Shown here in pieces: positions 44,010-53,974 of a stretch of 64,000 nucleotides of DNA (positions are counted from its first letter, which is position 1; each line of letters opens with the position of its first letter). Where the stretch lies: contig WJXW01000006.1 of the NCBI GenBank assembly GCA_015832175.1, forward strand, positions 1,736,001-1,800,000. Direction: 5' to 3'. The stretch comes from Paraphaeosphaeria minitans. Lineage: Eukaryota > Ascomycota > Dothideomycetes > Pleosporales > Didymosphaeriaceae. The position numbers and the translations under genes are program-made. Under the pieces are notes generated by a model. The model searched no databases. It saw nothing but the letters and a program-made list of their open reading frames with translations, and had not been told where the DNA came from.

Positions 44010-44701
44010 GTTGTTGGATGATGGTGGGTGTAGGTTGATGCTAGTCACTTGGGCAGCGGAGTGGAATTTTTGGTGACTGATCGACGCTACGCAGCCGGTC
44101 GCAAGGGGTACCCCAAGGCTTGCGCTAGGATGCCGTAAAGGGAAGAGGCGCAGTGGCTAAGGGTCGGTGGGTAAAAGGCGAGTGGAGAACAGGTCGCGGC
44201 AGGCGGTGCGGCGGTATTTATGGCTGCAGCCCAGAGAGCGGCGTGTTGGTCAGTGAAGGAAACAAAGACGGCAGCGACGCGAGCTGAAGTGAGGCAGCAG
44301 CAACAGGGGTCACGGGATCTTCACACCGCGTCAGCAACGCTCGCGCCTTCCGCGTCCCACGCCTCACCTTGATCGTTGTTATCATTATTACCTTTGGTGC
44401 ATCCGCCCTTCACCTGCACTGCGGCATTGGCTACGTGTCAGACACATCTCATTGCTCTTACTTTCAGAGGGACCTTCATGGTTGATGATACATAAACATT
44501 ATGCATCCGCGCTAAAGTACTGTGCAACCCTTGCAGGACAACGAAACAACGTCCAAACTCGCACGAGATCCTCCCAGCAGAACCAGGTATAACAGAAAAA
44601 CCCTATCGTGTACACTTCAAAATGGACACAGTATTACAAGCCCCGGTCGCGCCGTCAAATCATGAACAGACATCAAGTATACCCTAGCTCCCTTCAGTGT
44701 G
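44010..44701. other. Intergenic spacer
   Basis: 692 bases with the promoter of the RRM gene and the 3' flank of NTO1. Pyrimidine/purine-skewed stretches lie near 44150-44300. No gene or repeat was seen. Confidence 0.45.
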
Positions 44702-47700
44702 CTACCGAAGGCCACGGTTTCTGTTGCGCTTGTTTCGCGCTACTTCTTGCTCAGAGGCAACTGCTTCCGGAATCATAGCTTCAGAGCCGGCAAGGCCATT
44801 CAGCTCATCGTCGTCTAGCTCACTTAATTCTTCGCTCATATCCCGCAATACGTCTCTACCACGCCAGCGCTCTTCGTAGACGGTCGTCCCTTCAGGATCG
44901 AACTCTTTCATGTACCAAGGTATGCCGCCATGATGGATCGGGCCAAGCAAATCTTGATCCGATCCCGGGGGCGTGGGCGGTGCTGCGGTGGTGTTGTTTG
45001 CTTGGGCGTCGTCCACATCCATGGCATCAGTATACGGAGCCACCTGCATCGTGTCCTGCCCGAGTTGAGCAGCGATAGCAGCTTCATCGGCAGCCTCATC
45101 CCGTGCAGAACGGTGAACTTCGGACAATTCTTCAGGCGTTGGTGCATGCGCGATAGACTCGTCGCTTTTGGCTGCGACCCCGTCCGTACATGTCTTTGTG
45201 GCATGAACAGCACCACCAGAGGCCCCGTTCTCTATACTCGCGTGTACACCATCAGCACCAGTTGCTGTAGGCGGTCGCGTGAGCAATTTCTGTTCAAGTA
45301 TCGCCTCGAGATTCGGGATCTCTCTTTCGAACGGTCTGCCAGCCAAGTCGGACTCTTTGTGCATTGCATCATTGAACAAAGGTTGAATGCCCTTAATGAT
45401 GCGCTTGGCCAACTTCTTCTTTTCCTTTTGCTCGGTAGTTAGGAGGCCGTGAGCAACGCCGCTAAGCTGGTGTTCCGTATCGCTGACATTTGTAATGGCA
45501 GCAAAGCCAATAACTGAGCTGAACACCGCCACAATGTCTTCGCTGAAGGCTTGCACAGACGTGTAAAACTTCTCTGCGAGCCTAGTCTGCAATTTCAAAA
45601 TACCGTATTTGAAGACGTCTTTGTTATCATACCTACAATTAGACGTTAGCAATATTCATCTTGACGGCGAAAGCGCAACTCACATTGCAGCTCGCTCAAG
45701 GATCGGTTCGAGTAACGGCGCAATTGGGAAATACATAGCATCGAGCATGCTCCTTAATATCATGACTTCCTTGAGCTTCTCGGCCTCGCGTTTCTTGACA
45801 GATTCGCAGAGGAGAAGAATCGACTCCATGTCATCCTCGAGACGCTCCGCGAATTGGATGCGGCGATGAAGTCTGGGTCGGCCGACCGCGCCCATTCCAG
45901 CAAAGTTACGTCGGGTGATCTCCATCGATGAAAATGCATCTAATTGAAGTTGAAGGCGTTTAATCAGGGCCGCGCCCCGCCGAGCTTCTCGTTTCAGTGT
46001 CCAGTATTTGCAAGCCTCCTGAACGAACTCCTTGCGTTTGCGAACGTTGAAACGTACGAGCGAATTTTCCACGTTGTGGTACACGGCGTGAGGTACAACT
46101 GGAGCTCCAGATGGAAGTCGCCAAGATTTCACGGGCGGTCCTGTGCGTCTGCGTCGATTGCCGGAGCCATCATCTTCCTCGGGGCCTTCCACAGATGGTA
46201 CAGGATGTGCAGAGCCAATAGACAAAGCATACGCCTGGCTGTCGCCCCAACGAACGTGTCGCAGCGTCTGTCGATAAAAATACTTAGCTTCAGCCAACGC
46301 ACCTTCTACGTCGTTCTCGCGGCGCCAGTCGCTCGGTGAATGCTTGTCGCAATAGGCTTTCAGAACGCTAGCATCATGTGGGTTTTGAGACGAGGAAGAT
46401 TTCATCTTCAAACACAATCGAGCTTTGCGCGCGCAAGTCACATGGAACGCTTCGAAGCAAGATTTGTGGCCACATTGGATGCATGCGCCCATCTTCTGCT
46501 TGCAGATATAGCACGTCTAAATCACAGCTTAGCGAAATCAGGGAGCATCATCGCAAGAGTCTTACCAGCTTCCATCGCGTCTTTGGCACTTTTTCGACGT
46601 CTTGCACCGGCTCTTGAAAGGTCGTGTTCGCTAATGAGACTTCGGGAATCCACATGGCGCAAAGCAGATGGGCCCATTTCATAGCAGTGGTCTGTTTGAA
46701 AGCACCGTCTATGTTTGGACAGAAGATGCAACCCTGTATTGTTCAGCATAAAGTGCATGGGAGGTACAAAGAACAGAACCTACCGGTTGTTCACTGACAG
46801 GGGTTCCGCGGCCCACCAATTGACATCGTCTGCATAGCCACTGTCCTTCCGGTATGAATGGTACGCCGTAGCACTCTTGGTGTACTGCCAAATCGCAACC
46901 ATCGCAAAATACTATAGCATTGGTATTCTCGCAGTCACCGTCGTCGCAGACAGCGCACTTTGTGTCCTGCTCGTCACCTTGGCCCGCGGGTTCTCCATTT
47001 ACTGCAGCTGCTGAGCTAGATCGCGGTCGGTGGGTTTGAGGAGGTTTCGGGTTTGGTTTAGGTATACCTGTACTCGGATTAGCCACTTGCGACACTAAAG
47101 TGACGTAGGATCTTACGTTTCTCTAGAGCGTGCCACTCTTTCTCGATTTGAGTAATGGTGACCTCGAATATTGCCGGCTTGATCGCCTCTAGGCCCTCAT
47201 CTCGCCGTTGTGCATTGACAGTCTCCAGCCACTGATCGTCCTGTTCGTCCATGTCATACTCCACGCGTCCAACGCCGACCGCGCTCGTGCCATCTCCTTC
47301 TGATTGTAAAGTCAGGTCCAAGTCCTCTTCGATCGATCCCTCGGGCACACGAATCAATGCCTTCTCCGGCTTCGCAAAGATCTCGCTTTCCTGATACCCA
47401 ATGCTCGCCATTGTCCGGTCAACGTAGTTGATTTTGACCGCTTCACTCTCTTCATATGCCTTGAAAGTTTCGACTTGGCGAGTAGAAGGTTTGGGAAGGT
47501 TCAACTTCTCCTTAGGATTCATAGTCGGCAAAGGATTGATGCGCGGTCGTGGGGGCGAGCCTAACCCACTCAGCATAGAGTCGGTTTTGCGAGGCGGTCG
47601 TCCTGGGCCCCGTTTCCTGGGGGTCAGCTGGAGGCCATTCATGGTGGAGACATCTTGCGAAGCCTGCTGCTGGGCGCGGATGTCCTCAAAATGGGAAGAT

Positions 47701-48239
47701 ACCCCACTATCGATGGCGTACTGGCCGGTCGAAAAACCGTTCACGGGCGTGCCGGGCGCAGAGTCTGGGGGGCTTATTCCATCGACCAGGTCTGCGCTGA
47801 ATATGGGCAGTTCGAGGTCGATGTCTAACGTCTGGTGAAATTCTTCCCACCCGCGCTCCTCGCGCGGCTTGTATCCGTCGTTTTGCGCCACTGCGGCGGC
47901 GACTGCGGCGGCCGAACTGGAGCGTGGCCCAGCCGGCGGCCTCTCGCGTCGAGGGCGAGCGTATGAAGGGGAGGGCGCGTCAAGGGGCAGGCCCTGCCGT
48001 TCAGCGTTCATGCGGCCGATGCGGCCTCGGGGTCCGATGTATGCGTAGCCGCCAGGTCCTGTACCGCCCACTGGTGTCTCGATGCCGTCCTCGTCGACGT
48101 ATCTACCGCCTCCTCCAGGCCCGCCGGGTATGTATTTTCGTTTCTTGGGCGGAGGCGCAGAATCGGATATGGTTCGCTTGTTGAGCGGTCGCCCGGAGCT
48201 CCTCACGCGTGGTCTGGGAGTGCCGGGCAGCGGCGCCAT
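44702..48239 (-). CDS. NTO1: NuA3 histone acetyltransferase subunit Nto1 (BRPF-like)
   Basis: Minus-strand exons 48239-47117, 47067-46799, 46733-46566, 46516-45684 and 45632-44702 give 1108 codons (1107 aa). The N-terminal 300 residues are disordered with NLS-like PPPKKRKY and AT-hook-like [11 protein letters not shown]. An EPL1-type region follows ([34 protein letters not shown]). A PHD finger at about 412-460 ([31 protein letters not shown]) is followed by the zinc knuckle and extended PHD ([58 protein letters not shown]). No bromodomain signature was clear to me. The second donor is ambiguous: GTCAGT at 46798 or GTAGGT at 46783, the latter adding five residues (VSEQP). Role: histone H3 acetylation on chromatin with Sas3. 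Confidence 0.93.
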
Positions 48240-49261
48240 TGGAAGAATGTGGGTCCAGCCGAAGGTCGACGAAGGCCGCGCTCTCCTGGATTCCGGACGC
48301 GGGGTTCAACGCGTGGAGGCGGGAGTCTTGCGCGGTGGTGCGGTGCAGCGCAACAGCAGCGCGTTCGTCGGCCGTGCGGCAGGAGCGTCAGCAGGCGTGT
48401 GGAAGCGTGTCTGCGATGGAGACTCCACGGTGTCTCCTGCTGAGGTTGGCGGCGCCCGCTCGGGCTGGGGTTGCGCTAGGCCAGGAAGAGATTAGACTGG
48501 CCGCCCAAGGTGACGAGGTGCAGAAAGCTTGTCAGTAGCCGTGAAAGGCGCGTCAACTGCTTTTCCCACACGACTCGTTGCGCTCCGGCGCTTTCTGGCC
48601 GGCGATGTCAATGCTGCCTATCCAAGCGTATCGTGCTCTTCACTATTTTGCTGTGAGAGATGGGAGGCCGAGTGAGTAGGTAGGCCTCTTACCTGCTGTC
48701 AAGGTCATGGCATCCGGCAAGCGAAGCAGTCTGCACTCGCCGCCCTGACCATGGTTTCGGACCGTCTGAGATATCTGAAGTCGACCTTAGAACCGTTATA
48801 ACAAGCATCAGGCAGATTTGTCTGCACTTGCACAGCAAGACAGACTGCAGCCACTGAAACCCACATATGATGTGATTGACAACAGGGGTCAACATGTCAA
48901 CATGTCAACATGTCGCTGATCGCATTGTGCTTGCAAAGCATATCTTCATCGCTCTATGGATTAGGCACCGAACTTCGTATGCAGACTGAGTGGACACAGG
49001 CTCACCCCGATGCCACCTAACAGCGGGCAAGCTTGGATACAGCGCAAGTGGAAAGATACATTCCTCTCATGCAGCTCGGTATTCACCAGGCAATGGTTGC
49101 TGCACGTGTAAAGCTGTGCTTGCCCCGCCACAATCCATTTGGTTAGAACCTCCGCAATGTCTCCATTCAAGCGCCGCAAGCAACAACCGTACCGCCTTTG
49201 ACATCGCTTGCCCCGCCATCTTCAACTTTCGGTCGCATTCGGGCTAATTGTCCACGCAACT
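48240..49261. promoter_or_regulatory. Divergent promoter NTO1 / 6PGDH-like gene
   Basis: 1,022 bp between opposed start codons. A short direct repeat of CAACATGT, three copies, lies at 48889-48914. The NTO1 side is G/C-rich. No clear operator or TATA. Confidence 0.35.
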
Positions 49262-50563
49262 ATGGCTACTTCCAAGGCTACTGTAGGAGTCCTTTCCATC
49301 GGCCAGATGGGGTTTGGCATCGCAAAACTACTCCTAGCCTCTGGCTTTCATGTCATCACCAATGTGAGCGATAGGAGCTCCGCGACCCAGGAGCGTGCCA
49401 AATCTGTATCCATCGACTGTGTCTCGTCGGATTCTGAGCTGGTTGCCAAAGCAGATTGTAAGCCATATTTCAATTTGACGCATACCTAGTGGGTGTCTTA
49501 CAACCACTCGATGAGCGAGGCTGTCGAATCGACTACAGCGCTAAGACAAAAGTCTGGGTACAGCGCGTTGCCTTGTGGTGGCCAATACATAGTCTGATTG
49601 TACTCAGAACTCTGTTCCGATACTGTAAACATTCGGAGCATCCTATCTCATCAGCTGCTCTGGTGGTTTACATCCTGGAAAGATCTGGCCGTGATAATAT
49701 TCACTGTTCCCCGCTTGCCCGCTAGGCTGACTCAGGCCTCTCACTAGACATACTGTCAATCGTACCTCCAAGAGATGCAAAAGCTACGGCAGAACGCATC
49801 TTGAACGTTTTCAGCCACGGAGCGGACCCGAGAACTGAAAAAACAGAAACACTTTATTATGCCGATTTGAATGCGGTGTCCCCAGAGACGGCTAGAAACA
49901 TAAGTGGACTATTCATGCAAGAACCACGAGTAAGTCAAAAAGTATCACCGCTTCAGCTGGTACTAGGTATGCTGACAGTGCAAGATCCGATTCATCGACG
50001 GCGGAATAATCGGAGGCCCTCCGTCCCCTACTCCAGATACGACCGATTGGAAGCGCCCTGGCATCCCAATATCAGGTCCCCACCCACTCCACGACGCTCC
50101 AATCGCCGGACGCGAGCTCGCCGATACCCTCAACACCCGTTACCTCAACGCAGAAATCGGCACCGCTTCCGGTCTCAAGTGTACATTCGCTGCTCTCACC
50201 AAAGGCTTCACCGCTCTAGCACTCCAGTCTTTCACCACAGCGGCGTCGCTCGGCGTGCTGCCAGAACTGCAGGATTACATCTCAGAGCACAATCCCAGTG
50301 CGAAGGTCCGCGCTGAGAAGGGGATCACTGGGTGTCCATCGAAAGCTTATAGATGGGTTGAGGAGATGAATCAGATAGGGCAGTGTTTTGAAATCGACGG
50401 AGGGTGGCCAAATAGCGCGAATGTCTTCCGAAATATTGCGAGTGTGTATGAACAGCTGGCTGTTACAGTGGAAAAAAGGGGCGGAGCGGATGGCATGGGT
50501 GAATTCGACGGCGCACTTTCAGCGCTGACGAAGGGCCTGAAGGATGGGTATGATCAGTCCTGA
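49262..50563 (+). CDS. 6-phosphogluconate dehydrogenase-like NAD(P)-binding protein (DUF1932 C-terminus)
   Basis: Exons 49262-49457, 49748-49929 and 49985-50563 give 319 codons (318 aa). The N-terminal Rossmann fold starts KATVGVLSIGQMGFGIAKLLLASGF, with the GxGxxG-type motif relaxed to SIGQMGFG. NVSDRSSATQERA follows, and after the first splice YILSIVPPRDAKATAERIL and YYADLNAVSPETA. Exon 3 reads RFIDGGIIGGPP, SGLKCTFAALTKGFTALALQ, the position of the family's catalytic Lys, and the helical DUF1932 part (SKAYRWVEEMNQIGQCFEIDGG). It is probably a hydroxyacid dehydrogenase or imine reductase; substrate unknown. Intron 1 is 290 nt, five times the local norm, and carries a 74-bp MITE-like element. 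The second intron is a normal 55 nt. The coding sequence is intact. Confidence 0.88.
49545..49618 (+). mobile_element. MITE-like element, copy 4, in an intron
   Basis: 74 bp within intron 1 of the 6PGDH-like gene. The left end GACAAAAGTCTGGGTACAG pairs with the right end TTGTACTCAGAACTCTGTTCC (reversed: ACAGAGTTCTGAGTACA) at 13 of 17 core positions. It is the same length as copy 1 and shares GTACAGCGCGTTGC with copy 2. No ORF. Confidence 0.6.
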
Positions 50564-52393
50564 GATTAGACTCTAATGTTGCCGCAGGGTCAACAATACG
50601 TTGGTTGATTGCAAGCAGACTGTGTCGCTGTACTGTAGAGGATTTGCGCTGGGACGAAATAAAGCTTCCAAGCTTCACACCCGGCCGAAGCATCGTAGCG
50701 CAGTGAAAGACAACCACGGAACAAGCAATTTAAGCGCAACATCAAGAGACATTACTGAGGCCGGAGAATCACTCGATGGTGGAGCGGCTGTTTTATGAAT
50801 AAAAAGCTAGTCGATCTGTGAATCTCGGCGTCAGCACGACTCCAGACGGAGGACCCACGTGCTAGGTAAGTGTTCCCAAGCGCCCAAAAATACCCACAGA
50901 CGATGTCACCCGGTGAGATTGAGACTTAAAAAGGTGTGGATGTTAAAAAAAAAGAAGCGAATCCGCTGCTTGGCGGTACTGGGAATCGAACTGTGGTTAC
51001 AGTCAGTACACTACGTTGGAAATTCTCTCAGGAGAGGGCCAACCTACCCCAGGCTGGCGCGGTGATTGAACCACAACGCAACGTCATACCACTAGACCAT
51101 ACCACCGTGGTATTGCTGTGAATTGATGAGTAATCGGGCAAAAAATATATAGATCAGCAGATCGAAAAATGGAAAAATGAGAGATTTGGGCTCCACAGAA
51201 GGGCTAGAATACTGATAACACATCGAAATACGTCTTCTACAGTGCCTATAACACACTAGAATGCTTTTCATGTCATTTTCGAAGCATGTGGGTGGTTCGA
51301 GACACATCTTCTGTGCGCTAACTTCGCTAACGCTACGGGACAGCCCGAGACCATGTGGAGCCCAAACGAATCATTTCAATTACATAGAAACGTTCTTTGC
51401 AGATCTATTTGCCATGCTCAACTTCCTTTGCGGTGCTAGGATGGGAAAATGGGGGACTATCTTGGTCGGCGGCCCCAGCGCTGGCTGCCTACACACCATG
51501 CGCAAGGATTGGGAACACCACACTAAGGATTCCATTCGAGTGAACCCCAGAGCCCATTTGAACCAATTTGCAGCTTCCTGTGTGAAGCTTAAGAAAGAGA
51601 TAGAAAAAAGGTCGCGTGGTAGCACTGGCCTCAAGGTAAACGACATGTAAAGCATTTCTACGATTGCGAACATAGAAATTCATCCGAGATAGGACTTTAG
51701 TGAGACTGAAGTAATCCCAAAGGCGTAGGTATTGTGGCGAGTTTCCGAACAAAAATATATCTTATATACTGCATACCTTGCCATAATGCTGGGTAGTTCT
51801 CTTTCACTACCCACTCATTTGCAGACGTTCTTTCCCATACCACGTACAGATTTGGAATGATTGATGCTCTTTCATCTTCCAGGGGTACGAAGCAATTTAC
51901 GCTTAGTCTTGTTGCGACATACTCACTACCTAGAGCAAATATCCGTATCAAGAGGGTATCACTGCATTGCCCATCCTGGGGAAACAGGACGACTAAAATT
52001 CACCTCCGTCATCGTGCCAGCTCGGACCCCAGCGCCAAAACCACCATGGGTCCCAGCAACTAACACAAAAAAAATTGTACTTCTAGAGCGCGCCTTATCC
52101 CACAGAAACTCAGTGCATGATACATATTTAAAACCATCATATGATAGTCTATCCTGAAATTTGATGGCCGTAAAGTCTAGGTTCCACTGTCAGCCACTGC
52201 GTTCCATTTTCCAGGGGTACGAATCACCTCACACGTAGCTAGACTCAATGTGCGACTGTGAGCAAGTCCAATCTCCATATTGGTGCTTGCTAAGTTGATC
52301 ATCCACCGTAACGGTATCCCTGAATCCCAACTCCATGCCTTCATTAACCTTCCAAACGCCGTGCCGATGCAACATCACATTACGATCCCAATC
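50564..52393. other. AT-rich spacer with decayed repeats
   Basis: About 1.83 kb without a gene. From about 50900 to 52250 it is A/T-rich, with runs such as AAAAAAAAAGAAG. The phrase TTCCAGGGGTACGAA occurs twice (51878 and 52209), in similar contexts. A tRNA-like segment lies at 50972-51106. ORFs here show no family. It looks like an old transposon or repeat site degraded by mutation. Confidence 0.5.
50972..51106 (-). other. tRNA-like sequence, probably a relic
   Basis: Read on the minus strand, GGTGGTA at the 5' end can pair with TACCGCC at the 3' end like an acceptor stem. An A-box-like TGGTCTAGTGGTATGAC and a B-box-like GTTCGATTCCC are both present. The total length (135 nt) would need an intron of about 60 nt. 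The T-arm stem does not pair (CACAG against CCCAG), so I doubt it is functional. The amino acid cannot be assigned safely. Confidence 0.3.
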
Positions 52394-53516
52394 TTAAGCA
52401 GGTGCAGCCGCGCCGCCTCCATTCTCGGCATTGCCACCGCCCGTGACACTAGCCACGAACTCCTGGTACCTGAAGACCTCGCCCCGTCCGAGTCCTTTTC
52501 CACCCTTACCAAAGGCTCTCCGGCCACTGAAGCCTTCCACAACCATGTCAATTTCCCGCTCGGTGAGCTTGCGCTCGCCGGGCTCAGGCGCCGTATGGAA
52601 CAGAGCATCTTTTAGCTCGTCCAGGTCGATCTGACCGTCGTCCCCGTCGTCGAAAGCCTCAAAGGCCGCATTCAGCTCGCTTGGATGCGAGAGCCCGGAA
52701 AGCAGGTCCGAGAGCGTGTTAAGGTAGGTAGCCAGGTTGATGTTCTTTGCCCCATCAGAAAAGTACGAACCAAGCGTAGACGGCGTAGCGCTGAGGCCGA
52801 GCTGTGAGAGCATCTCTGCAACATCTGCTGCGTCCACGAAGCCACTGTTATCACGGTCCATGACGCTAAAGGACTCGCGCATGCTGTGGAGAAGCGGGGG
52901 CGGGATCTTGGCCAGGGCGTCGGTGGAGTTTGTTCGCGGGGCCATGGCTGGTCGGGGTGCCGGGCGCAGAGGCGACGGGAATTCCATGTTCGCCGGCCGA
53001 GACAGGGCAGGTGGGTTGTCTTTGCTGGAGGTGCGCTGCATGGGTCGCTCCACAGGGAGCTCTCTGCTCGTCGTCCGCTCGAGCGGGGGCGTGCTCGCTC
53101 CGCCATCGAAGCGTGCTGCAATCGAGGCGGTATTCGAAGCTCGAATGGTATGCTGGGTGGATGTGGATACTTGCCGCGACGGCGATTTGGGAATCTCGGG
53201 CTCGAGTGAGGTTCCGCGCGTGTTCAGCCACGAAGGCGGTCTCTGGGAAGCATTGCTCGCCGCGGATTTGCGCAAGGGTGCCGGTGTCTGCAGAGGGGTG
53301 TTGTCTGGCGTAGGCTTCAACGGCGAGCTGCTGGGCGTGGTCGGGCGGGCGGTGGACGGCGAGTTTCCGGGAGACTGTGCAAGCGTGCTTGGGCGGCGGA
53401 AGGGCGAGGTACGCGGGCTGTTGAAGGAGAGCGGCGATGGCTTGTACGGGGTGGGTGTGGTGGACTGGAGTAGTTCAGCGGCTGCAGCTTGGAGCTGACA
53501 TGTATCTACCTACCAT
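52394..53516 (-). CDS. EF-hand protein with disordered N-terminus
   Basis: Exon 2 (53464-52394) holds 357 codons. Exon 1 is just the ATG at 53516-53514, followed by a GTAGGT donor and a 49-nt intron with branch-like GCTGAAC and acceptor CTCCAG. The join gives MSTTPTPYKPSPLSFNSPRTSPFRRPS, 357 aa in all. This start explains the Pro/Ser-rich N-terminus, which no other in-frame ATG covers. The C-terminal 150 residues form calmodulin-like EF-hands: FSVMDRDNSGFVDAADVAEML (a full DxDxSG loop) and FDDGDDGQIDLDELKDAL. A third helix pair (GFSGRRAFGKGGKGLGRGEVFRYQEFV) has a degenerate loop. Expected role: calcium sensor, perhaps myosin-light-chain-like; partner unknown. Confidence 0.82.
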
Positions 53517-53974
53517 GGTGCTGGGGCGATTGCAGGCTGGGGTGGCTGCTGTGGGCGGTGATGCAGCGTGTTTGGTGTTGACGGGTCTCCCAAGCAACCC
53601 AACACCACGCCAGTAGGTAAGCAGCAAGCGGCCGTTTATCGATAGAGAGACGCTTGCGCAATGCACGCTTCGGGGCCCACATCATTTCACAGGAACGGTG
53701 TCCACCCACTCCCCCCACGCGCTCGTCTGCTCCAGGCTCGGCATCGTGCATGCGACAGGCCAATGCGAAAGCCTCTTGCATGACTGCGGCCGCCTCGTGA
53801 ACTGTCAGTACACGGCATTCGCGCTTCGCTCGAGGAAGTTCCGATCGCCGCCGTTCCAAAATCCCTCCTGAAACGCGACTCGTGGATTAGTCCGGCGCGA
53901 CGAGGGGCTACTTTCCACGTCCCGCCATCACACCATGCCCTGCTTGAGACTGTGACAGTGATAGCAACCCTAGA
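53517..53974. promoter_or_regulatory. Divergent promoter EF-hand / AFI1 genes
   Basis: 458 bp between opposed start codons. A frame on the minus strand (53506-53859) crosses it but has no family features and ends in a stop just past the EF-hand ATG. No clear TATA. Confidence 0.35.
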
